Of a stretch of 64,000 bases of DNA, positions 1 to 8,260 are shown piece by piece. Below the pieces are notes generated by a model. That model saw only the letters and a program-made list of their open reading frames with translations, had not been told where the DNA came from and ran no database searches. Position 1 is the first letter of the stretch; the number at the start of each line of letters is the position of its first letter. This stretch comes from Lachnospiraceae bacterium (GTDB lineage: Bacteria > Bacillota > Clostridia > Lachnospirales > Lachnospiraceae): positions 1 to 64,000 of the forward strand of contig BLMC01000006.1 of the NCBI GenBank assembly GCA_011959805.1, given 5' to 3'. The position numbers and the translations under genes were made by a program.

Positions 1-342
<342 letters not shown>

Positions 343-403
343 AGAGGAAGAGAGAGATGTTGTGGAAGAGAGAGATAGAGAGAATTAAATTTTGTGTTCG
401 GTT

Positions 404-423
404 TTGAGGGAATACAACCTCAA
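404..423 (+). other. Short hairpin in the 23S-tRNA spacer
   Basis: TTGAGG and CCTCAA pair around an 8-nt loop. It lies in the spacer where a 5S gene would normally follow in related bacteria. It could be a processing stem for the rRNA transcript; it has no T-run and so is not a terminator. Confidence 0.5.
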
Positions 424-433
424 TATGAAAGAT

Positions 434-507
434 GGCGAAGTAGCTCAGTTGGCTAGAGCACGCGGTTCATACCCGCGGTGTCGAGGGTTCAAATCCCCCC
501 TTCGCTA
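434..507 (+). tRNA. tRNA-Met (CAU), elongator type
   Basis: A full cloverleaf can be folded. The acceptor stem GGCGAAG pairs with CTTCGCT (one G-U at the end), the D-arm is GCTC/GAGC, the anticodon stem CGCGG/CCGCG carries loop TTCATAC with anticodon CAT, and the T-arm GAGGG/CCCCC carries TTCAAAT. The CCA end is not encoded. The anticodon stem lacks the three G-C pairs of initiator tRNA, so elongator Met is favoured over fMet; a lysidine-modified tRNA-Ile is less likely given the overall match to Met. It is the last gene of the rRNA transcription unit and is followed directly by a run of seven T's. Confidence 0.93.
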
Positions 508-528
508 TTTTTTTATTTCTAAAAATTA

Positions 529-557
529 TTGACTTTATACTGTAAAAGTGATAAAAT
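529..557 (+). promoter_or_regulatory. SigA-type promoter of the csp leader
   Basis: TTGACT at 529-534 and TAAAAT at 552-557 are separated by exactly 17 bp. Transcription would start near 564, well upstream of the cold-shock gene, giving a leader of roughly 118 nt. Confidence 0.75.
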
Positions 558-579
558 TTGATAGTATTCAATTAGAACT

Positions 580-637
580 ATGAGCTGACTTGTTCTGCAA
601 ATCATTCCATTTGATGCAGACAAGTCAGTTTTTTTAG
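580..637 (+). terminator. Intrinsic terminator inside the csp leader
   Basis: The long stem is built from CTGACTTG and CAAGTCAG, continued by TCTGCA/TGCAGA with one bulged T, and is followed by seven T's. It sits between the promoter at 529-557 and the csp start at 682. It therefore either attenuates csp or ends a small RNA of about 70 nt; it could also back up termination of the rRNA operon. Confidence 0.75.
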
Positions 638-681
638 GCGTATGGAGAGTACATAAATATTTTTTAATGGAGGTTCAAGAA

Positions 682-894
682 ATGAACAATGGTACAGTAA
701 AGTGGTTTAACGCTCAGAAAGGTTATGGATTTATTACAAACGAAGGTACAGGAGAGGACGTATTTGTCCATTTTTCAGCAATTGTATCAGATGGATACAA
801 AACTCTTGAAGAAGGACAGAAGGTTACTTTTGATATTGAGCAAGACCCGAAAAACAGTTCTAAGCTTAGAGCTGCAAATGTAGTACTTGCATAA
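682..894 (+). CDS. Cold-shock protein, CspA family
   Basis: A 70-residue single cold-shock (OB-fold) domain protein that binds single-stranded RNA and DNA and acts as an RNA chaperone. The RNP1-like motif KGYGFI follows TVKWFN near the N-terminus, and DVFVHFSAI is the RNP2-like strand. I chose ATG 682 because GGAGG (669-673) is 8 nt upstream; the in-frame ATG at 667 lies inside that ribosome-binding site and would add five non-family residues. Length is typical for the family. The gene stands alone: a leader with a terminator precedes it and a bidirectional terminator follows. Which Csp paralogue it is cannot be told. Confidence 0.95.
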   Translation: MNNGTVKWFNAQKGYGFITNEGTGEDVFVHFSAIVSDGYKTLEEGQKVTFDIEQDPKNSSKLRAANVVLA

Positions 895-918
895 TGTGCA
901 GGCGTTATATTGTAGAGA

Positions 919-966
919 AAAATAAATCCCTTCTGACAGTTCCAGCTGCCAGAAGGGATTTATTTT
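919..966. terminator. Bidirectional terminator between csp and dapL
   Basis: A 17-bp stem (positions 919-935 with 950-966) with a GC-rich core CCCTTCTG/CAGAAGGG and A/T flanks works in both directions. It separates two convergent genes. Confidence 0.9.
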
Positions 967-973
967 AGGTTTT

Positions 974-2170
974 TTAAATAAGTTCATCGATTCTTTTCAT
1001 TGCTTCAATTGTACTATCGCGTGTCCCAAAAGAAGTAATACGGAAAAATTTTTGTCCATTTTTTCCAAAGCCAGCACCAGGAGTTCCAACAATCTGTGCA
1101 TTGTCTAATAAATAATCAAAAAAATCCCAAGAATCCATATTGTTAGGACACTTAAACCAGATATAAGGGGAGTTGACTCCGCCAAAACAAGATATATTCT
1201 TTTTGAGAAGACCATTCAAAATTATTTTTGCATTTTCTTGATAATATTTTATATTGGATTTACATTGTGCCATTCCTTCGGGGGAGAATACTGCTGCAGC
1301 ACCTTTTTGAACAATGTAGGAGACGCCGTTAAATTTTGTGGTTTGACGACGATTCCACATTGCATTTACGGAGATTTTGATACCGGATGAAGAGAGAAAG
1401 GTCAAATCTTCTGGAATAATTGTATATCCGCATCGCACTCCAGTAAAACCTGCTGTTTTGGAAAGAGAGCAAAATTCAATTGCGCATTTTTTTGCTCCTT
1501 CGATAGCGTAAATGCTTCTCGGGAGTGTTTCATCTGTTATAAAACATTCATAAGCAGAATCATATAGAATAATAGCATTATTTTCCAAGGCATAATCAAT
1601 CCAATTTTTGAGTTGGTCTCTATTATATGTTGCGCCAGTTGGATTGTTTGGCGAACAAATGTATATAATATCAGAGTGTACATTATCATCTGGCATTGGT
1701 AGAAAATTATTTTCTTCATTGGCGTCAATATAAATAATATTTCTACCACTCATAATATTAGTGTCAACATACACAGGATAAACAGGATCAGGAATTAAGA
1801 CAATATTGTCTCTGCCAAAAATATCAGTAATATTTCCTGTATCACTTTTAGCACCATCAGATACAAATACTTCGCAGGGGTTGATAGAAATATTATTTCT
1901 ACTATAGTAATCAACAATCGCTAATCGAAGAAAATCATACCCCTGCTCAGGACCGTAGCCTTTAAATGTTTCAGCACTTGCAAGTGCATCAATTCCTTCA
2001 TGGAGTTGTGAAATGACTTTAGAGCCAAGAGGTAGTGTTACATCGCCAATACCAAGACGAATAATTTTCTTGTTGGGATTTTTTTCTGAGTAAGCGTTAA
2101 CGCGATGCGCAATCTCAGAAAAAAGATAACTTTCTTTTAGATCGAAAAAGTTTTCATTAAATTTAGGCAT
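974..2170 (-). CDS. dapL: LL-diaminopimelate aminotransferase
   Basis: A PLP enzyme of the class I/II aminotransferase fold that turns tetrahydrodipicolinate directly into LL-diaminopimelate, feeding lysine and meso-DAP peptidoglycan synthesis. The 398-residue length fits the family. Diagnostic pieces are RLGIGDVTLPL near 38-48, GYGPEQGY at 71-78, SPNNPTGA at 173-180, the cofactor-binding D204 in DSAY, and the Schiff-base lysine K238 in SLSK. I chose ATG 2170 because cctcc at 2179-2183 is a GGAGG site 8 nt upstream on this strand, and because the promoter at 2217-2245 overlaps the longer reading frame. The DNPR motif of MurE in this window agrees with a meso-DAP wall. Confidence 0.95.
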   Translation of the reverse strand: MPKFNENFFDLKESYLFSEIAHRVNAYSEKNPNKKIIRLGIGDVTLPLGSKVISQLHEGIDALASAETFKGYGPEQGYDFLRLAIVDYYSRNNISINPCEVFVSDGAKSDTGNITDIFGRDNIVLIPDPVYPVYVDTNIMSGRNIIYIDANEENNFLPMPDDNVHSDIIYICSPNNPTGATYNRDQLKNWIDYALENNAIILYDSAYECFITDETLPRSIYAIEGAKKCAIEFCSLSKTAGFTGVRCGYTIIPEDLTFLSSSGIKISVNAMWNRRQTTKFNGVSYIVQKGAAAVFSPEGMAQCKSNIKYYQENAKIILNGLLKKNISCFGGVNSPYIWFKCPNNMDSWDFFDYLLDNAQIVGTPGAGFGKNGQKFFRITSFGTRDSTIEAMKRIDELI

Positions 2171-2216
2171 AATTAATTCCTCCATTATAGTTGTTCTTAA
2201 TAGGAACACTATTGTA

Positions 2217-2245
2217 ATCATAACTGTATTGTATATATTTGTCAA
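2217..2245 (-). promoter_or_regulatory. SigA-type promoter of dapL
   Basis: On the minus strand TTGACA (2245-2240) and TATGAT (2222-2217) are separated by 17 bp. This is close to consensus and explains why the upstream ATG at 2245 cannot be the start codon. Confidence 0.8.
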
Positions 2246-2332
2246 TTGCGAAATGAATTATTGAAAAAAATCCTTGAGTATGATAAGTTTATTCGAGGGG
2301 AATCATAGAATCATTTTGAGAGGAGTAAAACA

Positions 2333-2884
2333 ATGTATAGCGAAGAAATAAGTGACGCAAAAAGAGTAGTTGCAGAATTTTTAGAGCAGATAGAGCTTAA
2401 GCGTGGAGATTTGGTAGTGATAGGATGTTCTACAAGTGAAATTGTCGCACATGGTATTGGGTCGTATTCCAATGCAGAGCTAGGGGAAGCTATCTTTATA
2501 GCCATGTATGAAGAATTAACGAAAGTAGGATTATCTGTTGCAACACAGTGTTGTGAACATTTGAATAGAGCATTGATTATGACTATGGAAGATGCAGAAC
2601 GTTTTGGATATGAAATTGTGAATGTAATACCACAACCAAAGGCAGGAGGTTCTTTCTCTACTGCTGCGTGGAAACATATGAAAAATCCAGTTGCAGTGGA
2701 ACATGTGCAGGCACATGCAGGTATAGATATTGGAGATACACTGATTGGTATGCATTTAAAATCAGTTGCAGTACCAGTTAGAATAGCACATCCAGTGATT
2801 GGCGCTGCGCATATTGTATGTGCAAGAACTAGACCAAAATATGTAGGAGGCGGCAGAGCATGTTATAATGAGGATTTGGAATAA
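2333..2884 (+). CDS. YwlG/UPF0340 (TIGR01440) family protein
   Basis: A 183-residue soluble protein of a conserved Firmicute family whose biochemical function is not established. The family pattern is visible: an N-terminal helical part, then VIGCSTSEIVAHGIGS, CCEHLNRALIM, NVIPQPKAGGSFSTAAW, and a C-terminal ARTRPKYVGGGRA. Length is that of the family. A GGAG site lies about 10 nt before ATG 2333. It is divergent from dapL. Conserved Cys, His and Glu residues in CCEHLNR hint at a binding or catalytic site, but that is inference. Confidence 0.85.
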   Translation: MYSEEISDAKRVVAEFLEQIELKRGDLVVIGCSTSEIVAHGIGSYSNAELGEAIFIAMYEELTKVGLSVATQCCEHLNRALIMTMEDAERFGYEIVNVIPQPKAGGSFSTAAWKHMKNPVAVEHVQAHAGIDIGDTLIGMHLKSVAVPVRIAHPVIGAAHIVCARTRPKYVGGGRACYNEDLE

Positions 2885-3205
2885 GAGGATTACAGACATG
2901 CAAGTCATATTATATTCTATGTATTGAGATGTATTTGCTGTAGAAAACAATATCATGATGTTAACGCAAAAGTCTAAGTAAATGACATCGAGAGTAGACA
3001 GTAACAATAATTATTTAATTTTGTAAACTTTTGTGAAAATCTCTTTTCTAAAGTAGTAAATGTGTGTTATAATCGGTATGTCTGTATAGTAAAAGCAGAA
3101 GATAGTTTTGCTTACTGGCATGATAATATCATTAGTTGAGATAGGCTGACACGGCAGTTTGTGCTGAATTTACCAAATAGCTTGTGTAATACGAAAGGGT
3201 AACAA
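2885..3205 (+). promoter_or_regulatory. Intergenic region with extended -10 promoter
   Basis: The 321-bp gap has no coding potential that I can support. The clearest signal is an extended -10, TGTTATAAT at 3065-3073, without a good -35, which would serve the deacetylase and possibly the operon that follows. A short palindrome TGATAATATCA lies at about 3120-3130. Confidence 0.5.
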
Positions 3206-4195
3206 ATGCTGCAGGATAAAATAGACTTGAATGAGAATGTGGAGACAAATGATAGCGTAACAGAGGCAAGGAAACTAAGTTTTATTGATATTTTAGTTCC
3301 GGTACTTACCATGATAACAATTGTCAACTGTATTGTAATATTGATACTTGTAATGAATATTGGTAAAAAAGTAAATGGATTGGAACAACGATTGCTGCTT
3401 TTAGAGAAAAAAGCGCTTTATGAAGAGTACGAGGCTGTGACTGTGAAGAAGGAAGCTTCGACAGTTTCTGATGATAGTGACAGCACTTCCGAAGTTTCCG
3501 AAGCAGCCGACATTGTAGCAGTTGCTGAGTTGGAAGACTCTTATGAGTGGAATGGTAGAGAAAATAGTGCTGCTACTATAAGGAGAGTATATTTTACATT
3601 TGATGATGGACCAAGCGCCAATACAGATAGAATATTAGATATTCTTGCACAATATGGTGTGAAGGCAACATTTTTTGTGGTTGGTAAAAATGGCTATGCA
3701 GAGCAGTATCAGCGAATCGTAAAGGAAGGACATACATTGGGTATGCATTCGTATAGCCATAGATACAGTGAAATATATGCTTCGTTGGAGGCATATAAAG
3801 AAGATTTGACAAAACTTCATGATTTTTTGTATGAACTTACAGGGGAAAATTGTAATATTGTGCGATTTCCCGGTGGCAGCAGCAATACGATCAGCAAAGT
3901 GGATATGCAGGAGCTAATTCATTATTTGAATCAGGAGGATATGGTATACTTTGATTGGAATGTTTCAAGTGGTGATGCATCCAAAGAAAGTAAGGATGCA
4001 GATCAGATTGCGAGGAATGTACTTGACCAGATCAATAAATATAATAATGTCGTAATTCTTTTTCATGATGCAGCAGGAAAAACTACGACAGTGGATGCAT
4101 TGTCTGAGATTATTGAAAAGATATTAGAGTCGGATAATACAGTTATTCTGCCAATATCGGAAGATACAGTAAAAGTGCAGCATTTGCATGAGTAA
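3206..4195 (+). CDS. Membrane-anchored polysaccharide deacetylase (NodB domain)
   Basis: A 329-residue CE4-family deacetylase probably acting on peptidoglycan or another surface glycan outside the membrane. After a short cytoplasmic tail, a single membrane segment spans about 27-52, followed by a short coiled-coil stretch and an acidic Ser-rich linker (about 55-120). The NodB domain begins at VYFTFDDGPS (128-137), with the metal-binding HSYSH at 181-185 and a later RFPGG motif. A late FHDAAGK segment supplies the family's last His region. The N-terminal anchor with extracytoplasmic catalytic domain matches PdaA/PgdA-like enzymes; the exact substrate cannot be told. ATG 3206 has a short AAAGGG site just upstream. 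Confidence 0.9.
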   Translation: MLQDKIDLNENVETNDSVTEARKLSFIDILVPVLTMITIVNCIVILILVMNIGKKVNGLEQRLLLLEKKALYEEYEAVTVKKEASTVSDDSDSTSEVSEAADIVAVAELEDSYEWNGRENSAATIRRVYFTFDDGPSANTDRILDILAQYGVKATFFVVGKNGYAEQYQRIVKEGHTLGMHSYSHRYSEIYASLEAYKEDLTKLHDFLYELTGENCNIVRFPGGSSNTISKVDMQELIHYLNQEDMVYFDWNVSSGDASKESKDADQIARNVLDQINKYNNVVILFHDAAGKTTTVDALSEIIEKILESDNTVILPISEDTVKVQHLHE

Positions 4196-4257
4196 TGCAG
4201 CATTTGTGAGAATGGTAATTAGTACAACATTATATAAAAATTGGAGGATAATTTATT

Positions 4258-5199
4258 ATGGGTTTTTTTCAGGATTTAAAGCAGGATTTATCACAGACAG
4301 TCAATGATCTGGAGGCTGATGATACAGTGGCAGGACTGAATCTTGATGGTGTAGAAGGACAGGTTCCAGATTTATTTGGTGTTGCGCAAGATAATGATTT
4401 TGCAGATTTTGAGGCTGTTGTGGAAAAAAATGCAGCTGCACTTGATGATGAGTTGATAAAGCCATCAGATCTTCAGGAGAAAATAATTGAGGCCGATGTC
4501 AACATGCCAGTTATGATGGATACAATAAATAATACAGCAGAAATTGAACTGAATGATATAAGTGCCCTTGATGGATTGGAACAGGAAATGACAGAAATGT
4601 CAGATATATCAGACACAGAACTAGAAATTAAGAACGAGCAGTCATTGAACGAAGAAAAAACAAGTTTGCAGGAGCCTGTAGAGGGAGTTTCAGCGGTAAT
4701 GCCTGTGGATAATTTTGTATCGGCGGCATCGACAGACACAGCAATTATTACATCAAAAATGAGTATTATTGGTGATGTGACAAGCAGTGGCAATATGGAT
4801 TTGATTGGGACTGTTACGGGGAATATTGAGATTCTTGGGAAGCTGAAGGTCACAGGAAGTATTACTGGTAATGCAACAGCGGCAGAAATCTATGCAGAAT
4901 CTGCACAGATTAATGGGGAGATACGAAGCAGTGGCAGTGTGAAAATTGGCCAAAGTTCTGTGATACTTGGAAATATTTTTGCGACAAGCGCGGTGATTGC
5001 TGGTGCAGTAAAAGGAGATATCGATGTATGCGGTCCTGTTATTTTGGATACTTCGGCAATTGTGATGGGCAATATCAAATCAAAATCAGTACAGATTAAT
5101 AACGGAGCAGTAATTGAGGGAATGTGTTCACAGTGCTATGCTGAAATCAGTCCTACAGCATTTTTTGATGATGTGAAAAAAAATAGAAAGTTAGAGTAG
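4258..5199 (+). CDS. Bactofilin-like polymer-forming protein with acidic N-terminal extension
   Basis: The C-terminal half (about 160-300) has the repeated hydrophobic/glycine pattern of bactofilins, a beta-helical self-assembling cytoskeletal family: MSIIGDVTSSG, LIGTVTGNIEILGKLKVTGS, INGEIRSSGSVKIG and similar turns. The first about 150 residues are rich in Asp and Glu and look disordered. No signal peptide is present. It lies between an exported glycan deacetylase and pyrH, with only 8 nt before pyrH. Bactofilins elsewhere recruit wall enzymes, so partnership with the upstream deacetylase is a reasonable inference. The long acidic tail is unusual; typical bactofilins are 100-200 residues. 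Confidence 0.8.
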   Translation: MGFFQDLKQDLSQTVNDLEADDTVAGLNLDGVEGQVPDLFGVAQDNDFADFEAVVEKNAAALDDELIKPSDLQEKIIEADVNMPVMMDTINNTAEIELNDISALDGLEQEMTEMSDISDTELEIKNEQSLNEEKTSLQEPVEGVSAVMPVDNFVSAASTDTAIITSKMSIIGDVTSSGNMDLIGTVTGNIEILGKLKVTGSITGNATAAEIYAESAQINGEIRSSGSVKIGQSSVILGNIFATSAVIAGAVKGDIDVCGPVILDTSAIVMGNIKSKSVQINNGAVIEGMCSQCYAEISPTAFFDDVKKNRKLE

Positions 5200-5207
5200 G
5201 AGTCGGC

Positions 5208-5909
5208 ATGGATATGAAGAGAATATTATTAAAATTGAGTGGAGAAGCGCTTGCAGGAGAGAAAAAAACAGGGTTTGATGAGCCTACAGTAACGGCGGTG
5301 GCAATGCAAGTAAAAGATATTGTCGATACTGGTGTGCAAGTAGGGATTGTAATTGGTGGTGGGAATTTTTGGCGAGGAAGGACAAGTGAGACAATCGACA
5401 GGACAAAAGCGGATCAGATTGGTATGCTTGCTACGGTTATGAATTGTATCTATGTATCAGAGATTTTTCGATATGTAGGGATGAGAACAGAAATATTTAC
5501 TCCGTTTCCATGTGCTTCCTTCACAGAGCTTTTTTCAAAGGATAGGGCTGTATCAGCACTTGAAGCAGGTAAGGTTATATTTTTTGCAGGGGGCATTGGG
5601 CATCCGTATTTCTCAACTGATATGGGAACAGTTCTTAGGGCTGTTGAGATTGAGGCAGATATGATTCTCTCTGCGCGAGCAGTGGATGGAGTGTATGACT
5701 CTGATCCAAAACTCAATAAAGATGCGAAAAAATATGATACGATTCCAATTAAGAAAGTTGTGGATAAACAACTTGGCGTGATGGACTTGGCGGCGGCAGT
5801 GCTTTGTATGGAAAATAAAATGCCAATGACTATCTTTGGATTAAATGAAGAGAAAAGTATTATCAATACAGTAAAAGGAAAATCGAATGGCACTGTAATT
5901 ACAGTCTGA
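5208..5909 (+). CDS. pyrH: UMP kinase
   Basis: Hexameric amino-acid-kinase-fold enzyme that phosphorylates UMP to UDP with ATP. The N-terminal ILLKLSGEAL, the glycine-rich VIGGGNFWRG, the DQIGMLATVMN helix and the AVDGVYDSDPK motif are all typical. At 233 residues the length is normal. The start ATG 5208 follows a GGAG site. It is translated with frr and is part of the classic pyrH-frr-uppS-cdsA-dxr-rseP string; rpsB and tsf, usual upstream neighbours, are replaced here by the bactofilin gene. Confidence 0.97.
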   Translation: MDMKRILLKLSGEALAGEKKTGFDEPTVTAVAMQVKDIVDTGVQVGIVIGGGNFWRGRTSETIDRTKADQIGMLATVMNCIYVSEIFRYVGMRTEIFTPFPCASFTELFSKDRAVSALEAGKVIFFAGGIGHPYFSTDMGTVLRAVEIEADMILSARAVDGVYDSDPKLNKDAKKYDTIPIKKVVDKQLGVMDLAAAVLCMENKMPMTIFGLNEEKSIINTVKGKSNGTVITV

Positions 5910-5980
5910 TTCCACGGAGACAGGTTACTATAGCACTCGATTTAAAGTAAAATATGAATCAGAAATCAGGAGGAGAAAAA

Positions 5981-6532
5981 ATGGACGCAAGAGTAAAAAC
6001 ATATGATGACAAAATGCAAAAGGCACTTGATTTTCTTTTATCAGATTATCAAACCATACGTGCAGGTCGTGCAAATCCACATGTGCTTGACAAATTAAAG
6101 GTGAATTATTATGGATCACCTACCCCAATTCAACAGGTTGGCAATATTACTGTTCCAGAGGCTAGAATGATTCAGATTGCGCCGTGGGAGAAGAGCTTGA
6201 TTAAGGAGATTGAAAAGGCGATTATGGCATCTGACATTGGTATTACGCCGAGTAATGACGGAGTGGTGATTCGTCTTGTATTTCCAGAATTGACAGAGGA
6301 ACGCAGAAAAGAACTTGTGAAGGATATCAAAAAAAAGGGAGAAGAGTGCAAAGTGGCAGTTCGCAACATTAGACGAGATGCAAATGAGTCGTTTAAGAAG
6401 CTTGCAAAATCTGAAGTATCGGAGGATGAAATCAAGGATTTGGAGGATGCAGTTCAAAAGCTTACAGATAAATATATTAAGGATGTTGATAAGGCAATCG
6501 AAGAGAAATCAAAAGAGGTGCTTACGGTATAA
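5981..6532 (+). CDS. frr: Ribosome recycling factor
   Basis: A 183-residue two-domain factor that, with EF-G, splits post-termination ribosomes. The signature IRAGRANPHVLDKL, the domain II segment VNYYGSPTPIQQVGNI and the later RKELVKDIKKKGEECKVAVR helix are visible. I chose ATG 5981 because AGGAGG (5968-5973) sits 7 nt upstream; the in-frame ATG at 5954 lies before that ribosome-binding site. Length is standard for the family. Confidence 0.97.
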   Translation: MDARVKTYDDKMQKALDFLLSDYQTIRAGRANPHVLDKLKVNYYGSPTPIQQVGNITVPEARMIQIAPWEKSLIKEIEKAIMASDIGITPSNDGVVIRLVFPELTEERRKELVKDIKKKGEECKVAVRNIRRDANESFKKLAKSEVSEDEIKDLEDAVQKLTDKYIKDVDKAIEEKSKEVLTV

Positions 6533-6544
6533 ATGAATGGTAGG

Positions 6545-6620
6545 GGGGCGTGCATAAGGGATGTAATGCCCTCCTGTTTTTATGCACATGGGCACCCAGA
6601 AAAAGAAGTGCCTTCTCTAC
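6545..6620 (+). other. Structured intergenic element between frr and uppS
   Basis: GTGCATAA (from 6550) pairs with TTATGCAC (about 6580-6587) around an inner AGGG/CCCT stem; a second stem GGCAC/GTGCC encloses CCAGAAAAAGAA (about 6591-6612). No T-run follows, so it is not a simple terminator. The second stem with a CAGA-purine loop resembles elements at 10934 and 36906. Confidence 0.4.
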
Positions 6621-6666
6621 TTGATTATACACAGATATAGAAAGAGAATAAGAAAGGAAGTGTAAA

Positions 6667-7377
6667 ATGAATATACCAAATCATGTGGCGATTATTCTTG
6701 ATGGAAATGGACGATGGGCGAAGGCAAAAGGGCTTCCGCGTACAGCTGGACATGTGCAGGGCGCAAAGACAGTGGAACAAATTTGTGAGGATGCTTATAA
6801 TATGGGTATTCATTATCTTACGATATATGCGTTTTCAACAGAGAATTGGACTCGGCCAGATAATGAAGTGACAACACTAATGAATCTACTTAGAAATTAT
6901 ATGAAAAACAGTATTAAGCGCGCTCAAAAAAACAATATGTGTGTGCGTGTGATTGGTGATAAGTCAGGGCTTGCAGAAGATTTACAGACAAGTATTGCTA
7001 AATTAGAAGAGGCAACGCGAAATAATACAGGACTTCATTTTCAGATTGCAATCAATTATGGGGGGCGTGACGAGTTGCAAAGAGCTGTCATAAAATTGGC
7101 CAATGAAGTGGCAGCAGGAACGTTAAAACCAGAGGAAATTGATGATAAAAAAATTGCTGCGCAGTTAGATACAGTTGGTTTGCCTGATCCAGATTTATTG
7201 ATTCGTACATCGGGAGAACAGCGGATATCGAACTTTTTATTGTGGCAGACTTCTTACACCGAATTGTATTTTACTCCAGTGCTATGGCCAGATTTTAATA
7301 AAAATGAGCTTGCTAAGGCAGTAGAGGCGTACCAAAAAAGAGACCGAAGATATGGGCTTGTGAAGGAGGAGTCATAA
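6667..7377 (+). CDS. uppS: Undecaprenyl diphosphate synthase (isoprenyl transferase)
   Basis: Cis-prenyltransferase making the C55 lipid carrier for peptidoglycan precursors. The catalytic loop HVAIILDGNGRWAKAKG, the AFSTENW motif, and the C-terminal DLLIRTSGEQRISNFLLWQ are diagnostic. At 236 residues the length is normal. A ribosome-binding site GAAAGGAAG precedes ATG 6667. Its stop codon abuts the ATG of cdsA, so the two are almost certainly translated together. Confidence 0.97.
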   Translation: MNIPNHVAIILDGNGRWAKAKGLPRTAGHVQGAKTVEQICEDAYNMGIHYLTIYAFSTENWTRPDNEVTTLMNLLRNYMKNSIKRAQKNNMCVRVIGDKSGLAEDLQTSIAKLEEATRNNTGLHFQIAINYGGRDELQRAVIKLANEVAAGTLKPEEIDDKKIAAQLDTVGLPDPDLLIRTSGEQRISNFLLWQTSYTELYFTPVLWPDFNKNELAKAVEAYQKRDRRYGLVKEES

Positions 7378-8226
7378 ATGGCATCTAATATTCTTGGAAA
7401 AATAAGCAAAGAGCGAACAATCAGTGCAGTTATTATTGTCATAGCGGCATTGGCGTCTATTCTACCAGGAGGGATAATATTAGGAGCAGTATTATATGTA
7501 ATTTCAATAATTGGATTTTTAGAGTTAACAAAGGCATGTAAAGTCAGAGAAAGTCACAAACCAAATGCACTTGAAATAGTAGGGGTGGTCGCTGTTACTT
7601 GTTATTATCTTACTCTTTATTTTATACAAGATATATTGTATTCTGTGATGATTATTCTTTTGACAATGATTGCGATGATGTTTGTGTATGTGTTTTGCTT
7701 TCCAAAGTATCATGCGACTCAGGTGATGAATGCATATTTTGCGTTGATTTATGCACCGATAATGTTGTCGTTTGTATTCTTGACAAGACAACTTGAAAAT
7801 GGAATCTATCTGGTATGGATGATTTTTATTAGCTCATGGATATCAGATACCTTTGCTTATTTGACAGGAGTAATGATTGGCAGACATAAACTTGCACCCG
7901 TATTAAGTCCTAAAAAATCCATTGAAGGTTCAGTAGGTGGTATTGTTGGAGCAGCATTGTTTGGAGCGTTATTTGGAGCATATATGAACAATACGCTTGG
8001 TGAAACGCAGTATGTAATAATACTAGCAGTAGTTGGTGGTGTTGGTTCTGTGATATCGCAGGTAGGGGATTTGGCAGCGTCTGCGATTAAGCGAAATCAT
8101 GAAATCAAGGATTATGGTAAATTGATACCAGGGCATGGAGGAATTATGGACCGGTTTGACAGTGTGATCTTTACAGCGCCAATCACTTATTTTTTAATAT
8201 TGATTCTTATGTACGGGCATGGATGA
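7378..8226 (+). CDS. cdsA: Phosphatidate cytidylyltransferase (CDP-diacylglycerol synthase)
   Basis: Integral membrane enzyme making CDP-diacylglycerol from phosphatidate and CTP, the branch point of phospholipid synthesis. There are about seven or eight hydrophobic segments over 282 residues. The C-terminal family signature is present: SPKKSIEGSVGG, then VGDLAASAIKR and KDYGKLIPGHGGIMDRFDS, with the conserved DR-x-D. The start directly follows the uppS stop codon. Confidence 0.95.
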   Translation: MASNILGKISKERTISAVIIVIAALASILPGGIILGAVLYVISIIGFLELTKACKVRESHKPNALEIVGVVAVTCYYLTLYFIQDILYSVMIILLTMIAMMFVYVFCFPKYHATQVMNAYFALIYAPIMLSFVFLTRQLENGIYLVWMIFISSWISDTFAYLTGVMIGRHKLAPVLSPKKSIEGSVGGIVGAALFGALFGAYMNNTLGETQYVIILAVVGGVGSVISQVGDLAASAIKRNHEIKDYGKLIPGHGGIMDRFDSVIFTAPITYFLILILMYGHG

Positions 8227-8260
8227 TTTGGTTTCGGAATATAATAAGGAGGAGGATTTT

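Noticed and set aside
787-987. Opposite-strand reading frame over csp
   Set aside because: It is a shadow of the csp gene and its terminator, with no ribosome-binding site or family resemblance; the same holds for the many other overlapping frames inside clear genes.
2171-2245. In-frame upstream ATG for dapL at 2245
   Set aside because: The frame from 2245 crosses the promoter -10 and -35; the family start and GGAGG support 2170.
2247-2290. Promoter TTGAAA/TATGAT before the YwlG gene
   Set aside because: The hexamers are only 12 bp apart; no convincing alternative was found.
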